This document shows positions 42,427 to 51,799 of a stretch of 64,000 bases of DNA, piece after piece. The stretch is from Atrina japonica. Taxonomy: Eukaryota; Mollusca; Bivalvia; Pterioida; Pinnidae. How positions within the stretch are numbered: position 1 is the stretch's first letter; the number at the start of each line of letters is the position of its first letter. The position numbers and the translations under genes are program-made. The DNA lies in the NCBI GenBank assembly GCA_030159075.1, contig BROG01000043.1, positions 1,622,001 to 1,686,000 on the forward strand, read 5' to 3'. The notes beneath the pieces are model-generated. The model was not told the DNA's origin. It saw nothing but the letters and a program-made list of their open reading frames with translations, and searched no databases.

Positions 42427-43860
42427 CATCGCGTAAATATATATGATCACGAAATGTGAGCAACAATAGACAGGTTCAGTTCAGTATTTGACATGAAATC
42501 AACTTGGCATACCGTTCTTCTGTTCGGCAATGTATGCCAACAAATAGTACAAGACAATATCATTAAGAATTGAAATAAGACTTTCAGCATTTTCATATTG
42601 CTTGTGGGAGCAATTATTAGTTTAAAATTAAATATTTTGATGTTTTTTTTACTTCAATCACTAGAAGTTTCTATTTCTAGAAAGTTCTATAAAAATCAAA
42701 TGTCCTTTACTTATTTTGGTTTTAAATAATTACAGCAACTTGCTCATTATAAGATAATGTACACAGATTATCCAGAGATTGAACGGGTGTGTTCCCTATA
42801 GGTGTAGCATAGTAACAAATGATAATATAGTTACAAATGACATTATCTACTGATTTTCAAACTAGTGTATGTTCACAAAAAATTATCTTCAGATGGAACT
42901 TGTAATTTCCCAATAGATGTATAAACTGCAATCTTCGCTACAGATTAACTTTCGCTATTTTTGTCTTTAGACGAAAGGGCGAGAGTCTGCCTGGCTCAGT
43001 CGGTAGCGCGTTCGACTCTGGATCGTGAGGTCGTGAGTTCGAGTCCCGCCAGCGACAGGTCGGTTTCCTGTCTTTCGGATGAGACAGTAAAAACTGGAGG
43101 TCCCATGTCACAGTAGGTGTCGGTACGTTAAATAACCCTCACTGCTCAATGGCCGTAAGTGCCGAGCATAGGCTAAAATTTGAAGCCCTTCACCGGCATT
43201 TGGTGACGTCTCCATATGAGTGAAATATTCTTGAGTGGGACGTTAAACAACAATAAACAAACAAACAAACGAAAGGACGAATTTTAAATGAAAGCGGTAT
43301 TTTGCAGCTGAATAAATGAAGCACAGATATACATGTTATCCATGAGACCATGGTGATTTGGGGCGAATTTATGATCGTGTGAATATGTTTTGTTTGGAGA
43401 GAATATATATAGGGAGAAAATAACCAGGTACATGTATAAGGAAGTTACAAATTAACTTATCAACGGATTGATCAAGTTTGTATATATTAAGTTTACATAT
43501 ATAAAACAGAAGATTACCTTATCTAAAGTTGAAAACAGTCTGTTTTACAAATTATATTGGTATAAATTACCTTATCTTTAGCTGAGGATGGTATGTTTCT
43601 CAAAGGTTATTGGTATAAATTACCTTATCTCTAGCTGAAGATGGTGTGTTTCTCACAGTACATTGGTATAACTGACCTTATCTACCATTAAAGGTAGATT
43701 ATTTCGTATAGCATATTGATATAAATTAACTAATTACCTTATCTTCAGATTGATCGAGTTGGTATGTACCACATAAGAGTATATCTGTATGGCCTTGTAT
43801 AGGGCACCACTCTGCGGAGTCAGCACTGTATTCTGTATCTATAGTCTGAAGTGTGTTCAT
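36038..43860 (-). CDS. DPH7: DPH7 (WDR85), diphthine methyl esterase, complete in seven exons
   Basis: DPH7 removes the methyl ester from methylated diphthine on elongation factor 2, the step before final amidation in diphthamide synthesis, in the cytosol. Exons 43738-43860, 41138-41445, 40670-40827, 39520-39592, 38973-39038, 37955-38127 and 36038-36276 total 1140 bp, exactly 379 codons plus stop. Every junction has GT/AG and matching phase. It is a WD40 beta-propeller. Family landmarks: ADSAEWCP (13-20), EAWITAFNYW (180-189), GGDD (197-200), HTMGVCSIQ at the start of exon 5, SYDENLLVWDSRNMK (from 243), GGIWRVKW, LAYGADW (315-321) and SCSFYDHCLKLW (358-369). Human DPH7 is longer (about 450 aa), mainly through its variable segment before the last blade. 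Introns hold a SINE, a MITE and retroelement tails. Identity is secure; the exon 6 donor has one alternative. Confidence 0.93.
37045..37745 (+). mobile_element. Relative of the 33.8-kb element, in DPH7 intron 6
   Basis: Begins 'aacaagaggcccaattggcc' and ends 'gtttcagtgagctaaaaac' after 'ggacaaaaggtgttcaggaa'. Same terminal style as 33789-35380, but without the internal 160-bp units. Confidence 0.7.
37955..38127 (-). CDS. DPH7: DPH7 exon 6
   Basis: 173 bp, acceptor tgttttattttag. It encodes YDENLLVWDSRNMKKVLAET and GGIWRVKWEP. The donor is taken as ATG|GTAAGG at 37955. An alternative GTTA|GTAAGT at 37967 keeps the same phase and would shorten the protein by four residues. Confidence 0.9.
38760..38880 (+). 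mobile_element. Degenerate retroelement A tail in DPH7 intron 5
   Basis: 'gaggagggatgctata', 'ctcctgatatcatttctta' and 'aagaggtccgtcctattccc' keep the order of the family tail. Heavily diverged. Confidence 0.5.
38973..39038 (-). CDS. DPH7: DPH7 exon 5
   Basis: 66 bp, acceptor attttcag, donor GTACCA. It encodes HTMGVCSIQSCPVKEHLLCS. Too short to appear as an open frame on its own; found by family continuity. Confidence 0.92.
39520..39592 (-). CDS. DPH7: DPH7 exon 4
   Basis: 73 bp, acceptor atttgtag, donor GTAATA. It encodes GDDCKLKVWDKRLDSSYP and ends in the TSKR that precedes HTMGV in the family. Confidence 0.92.
39660..39770 (-). mobile_element. Degenerate retroelement A tail in DPH7 intron 3
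   Basis: 'tggacatggggcaaacacag', 'gcgggatcaagtaacatga' and 'cgacagggcactcccgccgt' match the antisense tail. Confidence 0.7.
40000..40350. mobile_element. MITE, copy 2 of family M, in DPH7 intron 3
   Basis: Termini 'gttaaaggggcattagctgt' and 'acagctaatgcaccgcacct' are inverted. Collinear with 14010-14370. Confidence 0.85.
40670..40827 (-). CDS. DPH7: DPH7 exon 3
   Basis: 158 bp, acceptor ttttatttag, donor GTAAAG. It encodes SSSDGCVSIYHL and the family signature EAWITAFNYWHTDVLYSG. Confidence 0.93.
41138..41445 (-). CDS. DPH7: DPH7 exon 2
   Basis: 308 bp, acceptor gtatcaag, donor GTTTGT, phase 0 in and phase 2 out. It includes GRLNVFKY, GILDIKWC and LGLSLDWS, all conserved blade strands. Confidence 0.92.
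41553..41632. mobile_element. Small hairpin MITE in DPH7 intron 1
   Basis: 'agattggcttaatgaaaaat' is mirrored by 'atttttcattaagccaatca', with 'cactgt' and 'acagtg' at the outer ends. About 31-bp arms and a 16-base loop. Confidence 0.85.
42075..42290. repeat. Short inverted repeat and dispersed repeat in DPH7 intron 1
   Basis: 'gccgaaatctttttttagac' is mirrored by 'ctaaaaagatttcagagccc' (42085-42182). The adjoining 42188-42290 ('gtggtttgtttacatttcac', 'actggaaaatgtaata') recurs at 46545-46645. Confidence 0.65.
42308..42426 (+). repeat. (CT)n/(CTGT)n/(TA)n microsatellite
   Basis: CT and TCTG tracts, then CT, then a short TA run. It explains the RERERE frames on the minus strand. Confidence 0.96.
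42983..43268 (+). mobile_element. tRNA-derived SINE with target-site duplications
   Basis: Head: A box 'tggctcagtcggtagcgcg' and B box 'gagttcgagtccc'. The body continues 'aaataaccctcactgctcaa' and 'ggcatttggtgacgtctcc', ending 'ttgagtgggacgttaaacaa' and a CAAA tail. 'acgaaagggcga' (42971-42982) and 'acgaaaggacga' (43269-43280) flank it as a 12-bp duplication with one mismatch. It lies inside DPH7 intron 1 in the opposite orientation to the gene. Similar copies are at 51530 and 61518. Confidence 0.92.
43511..43740 (-). repeat. Tandem copies of the DPH7 exon 1 donor region
   Basis: 'attaccttatct', the complement of exon 1's last bases plus its GTAAT donor, recurs near 43515, 43567, 43620, 43675 (tgacc variant) and 43735. 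Each copy is followed by a 'ttagctgaagatgg'-like sequence and spaced about 53-60 bp. Four potential decoy 5' splice sites therefore follow the true one. Confidence 0.75.
43738..43860 (-). CDS. DPH7: DPH7 exon 1
   Basis: 41 codons from the ATG at 43860 (context AAGATGAA), phase 0, donor GTAATT. It encodes the LQTIDTEYSADSAEWCP start shared with animal DPH7. The donor region is tandemly duplicated downstream (43511-43740). Confidence 0.92.
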
Positions 43861-44540
43861 CTTTATTTCACTCTACAAGGCAGTTACGTGTATACATGTA
43901 TATGATTATATAAATAACATAGATGTTAAACCACTGTACGGTTCTATATTAATTATATACAAACCATATACTCTAACATCTTAATAATATTGAAAATTAT
44001 CAATTTTAATCTTTATTACATTGGCTCAATGCATCCTTAAACGTATTATGTTCATAGAATTAAATATAATATTTGGTTTTACAGATAAAACACATTACAC
44101 AGATAATCAATCTTATAATTTTAACAATAAAAATATATAAATATATAACACAAAATACAAAAAGAAAACACTATCTGTAATTCAAGCTGAAGATGCAATT
44201 AAAAATTTGATAGAATTAGGAATTATTCAAAATAGATCTCCCAATAATATAGAACTTTAAAAAAAAATTAATACAGGAAAACTAGTATATTACTTATAAC
44301 TATTATGCATGTGTATCCGTGTAAGCCCTTCAACTCTGCCTCCCCTTTTGTTGGCTTAGGGCAATGTAATATTCGTAATACATTCAAATATTGTCCTTTA
44401 CCATTGACATGATTAGTGTTATTAGTACTTATTCCTTGTGCATTTGTGTAGCTCTATAATGTGTGTTTAATGTTATTGATCTCTCTATCTCTCTGTATTT
44501 GACATCGGCCAATCAAAATAGAGTGTCGGACCTTAAATGA
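43861..44540. other. DPH7 5' flank, no clear promoter element
   Basis: AT-rich. No TATA position or initiator could be fixed. No coding content. Confidence 0.4.
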
Positions 44541-44559
44541 ACAGCCATTAAATTAACAG

Positions 44560-46440
44560 ATTTGAGATAATCCAAACATAGAAACAAATAACAACAAATC
44601 ATTAATCGATGAGAGGTGGGGAAAGATTAACAAATTGTATGTTGGATAAAGGCAGAAACAGAAGAGCAAAATATTGAATAACACTAAGAACATGGACGAT
44701 GATTGGCTTAAGAGTGAATGATAAATGAACAATAAACGAGGCAAAATATAAAAGATGAATACCAAGAAGAATACAGTGAAATACACATAGAAGTGAAAAA
44801 GGCACTACGTACTGACAAGATAGCCGCTATTAGAGGGGGGCAAGGAAACAGTTATAAATTAACAAAGGCCTGTGTGGCACAAATAGATAATCTTTCAACA
44901 TGCTAGTCAAAGACAAACGTGGAAAAATACTGTTATCAGAGAAAGAGCAAGAGAAACGATGGACATTTGAAAGAAATTTTAAATAGACCCCCGCTAATTC
45001 AGGAAAATGAAATCAGTTATCCAGAAGCAAACCCAGATATCAGCACAGAACCACTACAAATTTCAGACACTGTTTCTGAAATTAAACGTTAAAGAATGGG
45101 AAGCCCCTTGGAAGTGAAAACTTAAATGCTAAACTCTTCAAAACAGATCCACTTATTGTGGCTATGATTTTACAACCAATTTTAAATGAAATTTGTGAAA
45201 CAAAACCATACCAGATCAGACATCGTCTTACTTTCAAACTCCCATCAGCACATTCAAAACAAAACCAATACACTCTACAAATATACAGGATGTATACCGT
45301 AAATTGGGATATTTTGGTCATTGTTTAAGTTTGGCCAATTTGGCCACCCTATTAAAATGACCGAAATTAAACCGTCCAAAATATGTACATAATGTTTCTA
45401 TTGAAATATTTATAAAAATATTTCAGTATTTTATAGATTAACAAACAGGTTTATTTATAACACAGTAGTAATAATCAAGTGTCATTTGACGCATCGATTC
45501 TAATTATTCTAATGGCAGTTTAAAATATTTTGATATTTCAAACATCAGGAATGTTCGACAAGATAAGACTTAAATTTGATGGTATGTCAAATTGATATAA
45601 TAAACACAAATGGCCGAAAATTAACTGACCAAAAATTAACCCTTCGTTTAATGACCAAATTGGTCAAATTATATCAGCGCCAAAATATCCCAATTTGTGG
45701 TAGGATTGAGAATAAACGAGAAAACGGAAGTTGTGACTCTAAATGTAAACACCCCAACACCGTTTATAGTAGAAAATCATATCATCCAATATACCAACAT
45801 ATTCATATACCTGGGGAGTACAGTATCTACAGATGGTGTGGCAGAGACTAATATCTCCCAGAAAGTCCCAAAGGCAAGAGCAGCTTTTAAGAACTCAAGC
45901 TATATGGAGATCTTGCCAATATACCATCCGCACAAAACTTAAACTACATGCATATAAAAGCTGAATTTTACCTATCTTTTTATATAGATCAGAATGTTGG
46001 CAAATGACAGGGAGTATCCTACATAAGTCCCCGAGAAATATCCTAGGAATATTCTGGCCAAATACCATTTCAAAGCAGGACTTTCGACAGATGCCATCAA
46101 GAGGACATGACCACAATTATCACCAAAAAAGACGATGGAAATGGATACGTCATGTAGTAAGATGATACTCGGATAGCATAATAAAGAAAGTCTTATTTTG
46201 GACACCATAGGGAAAGCGGAAAAGAGGAAGACCCAAAATCACTTGGCGACGCACATCGGAGGCTGTAGAATGTATTCTATGTACATTTAACTTTATTGAC
46301 CACTTGTGGCGAAGGATTTCAGAAATTGGCACTGGATCGTAGGGGACCCGGATCTGCCCCATACATATGTCGACAAGGACCTCTGAATGTAAAAAGGAAA
46401 ATGAAATTCAGACTCTATCGTGACCTACCAACTACCTCAG
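44560..46440 (+). pseudogene. Dead LINE (RTE/jockey-like) reverse transcriptase remnant
   Basis: Plus-strand pieces in shifting frames: LVKDKRGKILLSEKEQEKRW (44895-44955), a linker of the 'SDTVSEIKR' type, GSENLNAKLFKTDP (about 45105-45160), FIYLGSTVSTDGVAE and SQKVPKARAAF (45800-45885), LYRSECWQMTG (near 45980), RRWKWIRHVVR (46130-46165) and GKRKRGRPKITWRR (46210-46252). These are the usual C-terminal landmarks of 'craniofacial development protein 2-like' LINE polyproteins. The catalytic RT core between 45200 and 45700 is unrecognisable and many stops intervene. Confidence 0.8.
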
Positions 46441-46544
46441 TATTATAGACAATATATGAATACTTAAAATCAAGCTACACAATCAGTTACACTGCTTCAA
46501 AAACTTCAAAGACTTGGTCGTAGTCGAATGATGGATTCCAATCA

Positions 46545-46645
46545 AAACGTGAAGTGGTTTGTTTACATTTAACAAGCCGAAGAATTGTACAAAACGTCAG
46601 GTAGGGCCTAACAAACTGACTGAACTGGAAAATGTAATATTTAAC
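46545..46645 (+). repeat. Dispersed repeat, second copy of 42188-42290
   Basis: 'gtggtttgtttacatttaac', 'aagccgaagaattgtaca' and 'aactggaaaatgtaata' are shared with the DPH7 intron 1 copy. Confidence 0.7.
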
Positions 46646-46844
46646 TACAATGTTTAATAATTTTTATGAATAGTATGTTTATGACGTCTTGTGATGCAGA
46701 GAAAATCATAATTATGTATTCTTCTGCTTCACACGATGATATGAACTTGTTACTCATCATACATTGGCAAATATCCACTATATATTACAATGACCATTTG
46801 CTTTTTGTTAACATAACATTTAACATTAGATGCAGAGCCAAAAG

Positions 46845-47470
46845 ACTGTTGTTATTAGCTCAGTTTAGAATCACTGACTTTGTAAATGTGAAGTCCGTCA
46901 TCGGAACAAAGACTTCTCATAATGAGGAAGCGTTCACTTTGTAAACAGAATGTCCTGCAACGTTAGTTCTCACAGGGAGTACGTAAGCATTCTCGCTATA
47001 AACGGGAAGTTCTGTATCGGTACAAAGACTGCTCACAGTGCGTCAGTTGGAAGCATACACTGTGTAAACGGGAAGTCCTGTATCGGCACAAAGACTGCTC
47101 ACAGTGCGTCAGTTGGAAGCATATACTGTGTAAACGGGAAGTCCTGTGTCGGAACAAAGACTGCTCACAGTGCGTCAGTTGGAAGCACTAACTTTGTAAA
47201 CGGAAATTCATGTATCGGCAAAAAGACTGCTAATTGTGAGTCAGTTGGAAGCACCATCTTTGTAGACGGAAGCCCCTGCATTGGTACAATGACTTTCAGA
47301 GAGTTGTTTGGATACGCTAGGTTTGTAATTATAAACAGTATTCCCTGCACCTATACAAAGACTACTGTCCGAGAGTTGTTTGGAAACACTGGCTTTGTAA
47401 ACAGGAAGTCTGGCATCGCTACAAAAACTGTTCTTAGTATTTCAGGTGGAAGTACTAGCTAATGCAAAAG
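46845..47470 (+). repeat. 66-bp minisatellite, open across several units
   Basis: About nine units of 66 bp (22 codons). The best three (47005-47200) read VNGKSCIGTKTAHSASVGSI; later ones diverge to FVDGSPCIGT and beyond. The frame 46950-47462 stays open, and 46860-46944 continues the same repeat in a neighbouring frame before a stop. Cysteine, glycine and threonine positions persist despite nucleotide drift, but no signal peptide, splice support or family match is seen. Most likely non-coding. Confidence 0.85.
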
Positions 47471-48289
47471 CTAGGTTTTGTTACATAGATAATATTAAAG
47501 TCAAAAGCTCTATCTAAAAGAACACTGTGGAATACCATATAAAACTACTAGTGATGGCTCAATTGGTAGCACTATTTATAAACGGAACTTTGATACGTAT
47601 AGCCTGATAATGACCACTAAATTGGTAGCGAAACCCTGTTCTAGATTGTAGAGTTGACAAAGGTAACTTTGCGGGCAGAAAGTCGTGGGTTTATGAAGTA
47701 AGATGACTCCTATAATCCTCACTTGTATGCCGAATGTCTGAAAGCTTGCAATAAATAAACGCAAGCACATGACATTAAGATATATAGATATATCTTTCAT
47801 ATTTGAGTTTATATAAAAACCTCATATAAATTTATCACAAATTTGAAACATCAAAGAACTGTAACAGTATTAAACATTACTGCTACATATGTACATGTGA
47901 TGTTGAGAACTTCTAATTCTAAATTAAAGATTTTCAAAATGGCATTAAATGTCATGTAACAAAACTTTTCTACAAAATATTGTAATTGTGTTGGATGCCT
48001 TAAAATGTGAGAAGGATTTTCAATCCTATTGTAAGGCGGCGAAATAAGGCCCATTCCCAATACGAAAACTCAATTTCTCCCAATTTCGTAAAACAAAATG
48101 AAGTCAAAATAATGAATTTGAAGAAATTACTGTACTTTCAAACAGTTTTAACGTGTGTATTTCACTAAAATTCTCCAATTCAAACGGACAAAACTCTATT
48201 CCTGAGAGAATGGGGGAAAATAGCTGTGTGATGATGATAAGCATTCAATCTAGTAACTTGTCACCTGTATAACGGTGTTAACTAAATTT

Positions 48290-48291
<2 letters not shown>
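47471..48291. other. Non-coding stretch, weak tail of the 66-bp repeat
   Basis: 47545-47600 keeps 'ggctcaattggtagcac' and 'ataaacggaa', a decayed 66-bp unit. The rest is unrecognised. Confidence 0.45.

Positions 48292-48361
<70 letters not shown>
48292..48361 (+). repeat. (GA)n microsatellite
   Basis: About 68 bp of GA with one interruption. Confidence 0.97.
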
Positions 48362-48362
<1 letters not shown>

Positions 48363-48609
48363 AAGTATACGTGCGTGTGTTAATGTACTACGTAGGAGTA
48401 GTTTAGATGTGGGGTCAATTTAAATATTATTCAGTTTTACATAGGCTTAATTGTCGATTGATATTGACTTGGGAATCATAACATTTAAAAACACTACGTT
48501 GCAAGAGATGCTAGACTCTTGATACTGCGTAGTTTGTACAATAATCATTGTACAATAATCAGTAAAGCATTACGCAGTTTGAAAACGAAACAACATTCTT
48601 AGCACGTAA

Positions 48610-48691
48610 ATCGAATCGATGAAAATCTAAATGTGGCGTATAAATAGCATTTCAAGAAATAGTTTAATAATGGCAGTCAGGGATTGGCTTA
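48610..48691 (+). repeat. Left end of the 'ggcaatctggatgtggc' satellite
   Basis: 'gtggcgtataaatagcattt' and 'taataatggcagtcagg' match the array that resumes after the retroelement at 49086. Confidence 0.75.
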
Positions 48692-49085
48692 TAAAAAAGT
48701 CTCAGATACCAAAGCACAAACCATCAGGATGTCCAGGACATAGGCACAGATCTGGTAAAAATGGACAAACATGGACCTCTTGAAATCAAGAGGTGGAATC
48801 AGGTGCCATGGAGTAAGCATCCAATGTCGACCGGTCACACCCGCCGTGAGTCCACAGTCAAATTAAAATGAAATACGTGAGGAACGAATCATCGTCACAA
48901 TTGGTACATACGTCTCAACAAACGCCATCGAACAGGCACCCCAACATTTCACCCAGTGAAACAGAGCAGTCGCAAACAAGACCATTACACCGACCGTAAA
49001 ATTTACGGAACGTTGACATCAAACACGGCCTTCGATATCCCTGTGTCAACAATTTGCCAGCAAGGAGTCTACCTCTCAATGGCAA
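48692..49085 (-). mobile_element. 5'-truncated retroelement A inserted in a second satellite
   Basis: Minus strand from 49085: GRLLAGKLLTQGYRRPCLMS then FRKFYGRCNGLVCDCSVS, a stop, then the common tail ending 'ctttggtatctgagactttt' at 48692. Same satellite on both sides. Confidence 0.88.
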
Positions 49086-49920
49086 TCTGTATGAGGCTTA
49101 TAAAGTTTTAGATATAGATTAATGATGGCAATCGTAGTGTGACTTAGCCATGACAATCTGGATGTGGTTTATAAATAATATTTTACATATAGCTTAATAA
49201 TGGCAGGCAGGGTGTGGCTTAAAAATGGCAATCTGGATGTGGCTTTTCAATGGTAATCCGGATGTGGCTTATAAATTACGTTCTACATATAGCTTACCAA
49301 TAACAGACAGGGTGTGACTTATCAATGCCAGTCTAGATGTGACTTATAAATAGCGTTCTAGATGTAGCATAATAATGGCAATTAGCAATGACAATTCTGA
49401 TGTGGTTTTTCACTGGCAATCTGGATAGTGTTTATAGCGTCTAGATATAGCTTAATAATGGCAGTCATGGTGTGGCTTAGCAATGGCAATATGAATTTGT
49501 TTTTTCTTTGGCAATCTGGATGGGGCTTATATCGTTCTAGATAAAGCTTAATAATGGCAGTCATGGTGTGGCTTAGCAATGGCAATCTGGATGGGACTTA
49601 TAAGTTAAGTTATAGATTTAGCATAATAATGCCAGTCTAGATGTGGCTTATAAACAGAGTTTTAGATGTAGCTTAATAATGGAAATTACTTGAATTATGG
49701 TGTAGCTTAGCAATGGCAGTCTGGATAGGGCTTATAGCGTTTTACATTTATCTGAATAATTTCAGGCAGGGCAGGTCTATGGCTTAGCAATGGCAATCTG
49801 GATTTGGGTTATAAATAACGTTTTAGATACAATAATAGCAATGAGGTTCTGGATTAGAAATAACAATCTGGATGTTGGATGTGGATTATTGATGGCAGTC
49901 TGGGTGTAGTTTGATAATGT
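49086..49920 (+). repeat. Composite satellite of 'ggcaatctggatgtggctta' type
   Basis: Irregular tandem array. Modules 'aatggcaatctggatgtggc', 'ttataaatagcgttctagat' and 'agcttaataatggcagtca' alternate in units of roughly 90-110 bp with indels. No open frame of interest. Confidence 0.88.
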
Positions 49921-50006
49921 AATAATTTTTTTAAAATCCATTTGCCCAAATCCTTTACTCATCATTTCGATTCTAAATATTTTAAACATAGTACCAAAGT
50001 TATAAT

Positions 50007-50046
50007 GCTCAAGACTTTTCTGTCAATTAGACTTCATCAGTTGAGC
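50007..50046 (-). ncRNA. Hammerhead-like motif, family R, stem III deleted
   Basis: Minus strand: GCTCAA, CTGATGA (intact), AGTC-TAATT-GACA, GAAA, then AGTC and TTGAGC. The palindromic stem III is lost, but stem I and the core are intact. Flank 'ctttagaaaatt...' and 'gacggatttggctat' match the 12540 copy. Confidence 0.5.
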
Positions 50047-50290
50047 TCCAGTTTAAAACAAATTTTCTAAAGGGAAATTGGTATTATACAAGGCCAAATA
50101 ATAAATCTCAATATATAGCCAAATCCGTATAAGAATAACAACTGTAAAAAGATGACTGTCTTAGCTTTTGAAGAATTTAGAACTTATATGGTGTTATCAG
50201 TGCGAAATATTACTTTAGTATACGAAAAAACAGTAAAACACTCAAAATTCACAAATTTTTGTATTATAAACATAGTAACAAAGTTATAAT

Positions 50291-50334
50291 GCTCAAGACG
50301 ATCGTTTCTGTCAATTAGACTTCACCAGTTGAGC
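50291..50334 (-). ncRNA. Hammerhead-like motif, family R, full length
   Basis: Minus strand: GCTCAA, CTGGTGA (A6 changed to G), AGTC-TAATT-GACA, GAAA, ACGATCGT, C, TTGAGC. Stem I has six perfect pairs. Same orientation as, and 284 bp from, the 50007 motif. The A6 change probably disables it. Confidence 0.5.
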
Positions 50335-51529
50335 TCCAGATACAAAAATAGCAATGTAAATATATAACGTTATTTAGACTAAAGTTTTTGTTTTACTGTT
50401 TTTCGTATACTGATACTTCCCTTTGGAGGACATTAAATTTTATAAGATTATCAGCTGGTAGCGAAATACCAGGTACTAGGTTTATGCATACCGTCAGGGA
50501 CACAAGCGGTCCTTTGACAGTGGCAACGACCTAGTGGTTATTATAGATTTCAAATTAAGTTAGGAAGTAGTATATGGAAGGAGCTGTTAGTTTCTTTGAA
50601 CGCGGAAGTAATGACGTAGTAATTTTATTTGAGGCAAAAACGCTATTAAATTTCAGATATGAAAGTGATGTTGGTTTGTTTCATAAATAATCAGCATCTA
50701 AATTTTTTTTAATGCAATTAAGGTATAATACCGCGATTCGTATTTTTTGTAGAGACATAGACATAAGAAATGAAATAACGATAAGTGGGAGACATTAGTC
50801 GAACTTTTGATTTTGATAAGAGCATGATATCCTATTATATAAGTTTAGTGGACGACGGAAATTTGGAACAAAATGTTTTTTATCATTTAAAATGATTTCG
50901 TTTGTGCAAAACGGAATAAATATAACACCGAAAACGAAAATGTGTCGTATGAAAATATTGATGATTGGGGGGAGAACAACAAAGTGAAAACGGGTCGGAC
51001 GATTTACCGAAACAGACCTTAATTACTGAAGCACACCATTTTTACTTTTATTTCGACATAAAAACTGTAGTTAGTACATGTAGTACATGTTAAAGTCTAC
51101 ATATAATAAAATGTTACTTTTAACACGAGTTTTGTGTAATAATGGATAAAGTCAGAATTATCATGTTAAACAAGATCGAACCACTCTAGCCGGCTAGGCC
51201 AACAATGAACGAAACAGACTGGAATATGGACTTGTTTTAAAAAAAATAATTCTGAATTATTCCATAAATGTTTTTCTAAATTACGTTTTATATACATGTA
51301 CATGTATACTTCCTTTGAAATACCTTTGGCGGCGAATTGATGCTTTGCATCAAGTTTTTCCTGTAGATGTTATAAACATACATACACAAAATCAACAGAG
51401 TTTGGGTGTACATGAAGAAATGCATTACTGCAAGGAAGGTAACTCTTATGAATATTTTACAGATTTGCAATTAAGAGTTATATTTCTTTGTTGAACGTAG
51501 AACTTGTTTATAAAAATATCTGTTTATAT
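50335..51529. other. Non-coding stretch
   Basis: 'tatacgaaaaaacagtaaaa' (50220) is mirrored by 'gttttactgtttttcgtata' (50389). Beyond that nothing is recognised. Confidence 0.5.
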
Positions 51530-51799
51530 TGTCGTTTAACGTCCTACTCAAGAATCTTTCACTCACATGGATGCGTCAGCAAATGTTAGTAAAACTAAAA
51601 GGCTTCAAATTTTGGCCTGTGCTCAGCACTTACGGTCATTGAGCAGTGAGAGTTATTTAACGTGCCGACACCTACTGTGACACGGGATCATGGTTTTTAC
51701 TGTCTTATCCGAAAGACACTGGAAACCAATCTGTCCCCGGCTAGACTCGAACTCACAATCAAAACTCGAGCGCGCTACCGACTGAGCCAGGCCGGCTCC
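51530..51799 (-). mobile_element. tRNA-derived SINE (minus strand)
   Basis: Reverse complement of the 42983 family: 'cgtttaacgtcctactcaag' at the tail end and 'cgcgctaccgactgagccag' at the tRNA-like head. B box degraded. About 80% like the 42983 copy. Confidence 0.9.

Noticed and set aside
42989..43060. Functional tRNA gene
   Set aside because: A and B boxes are present, but the acceptor stem does not close and the sequence continues into a SINE body with target duplications.
45576..45942. Separate genes in the 45.6-45.9 kb frames
   Set aside because: They read FIYLGSTVSTDG and SQKVPKARAAF, which are LINE polyprotein pieces of the 44560-46440 remnant.
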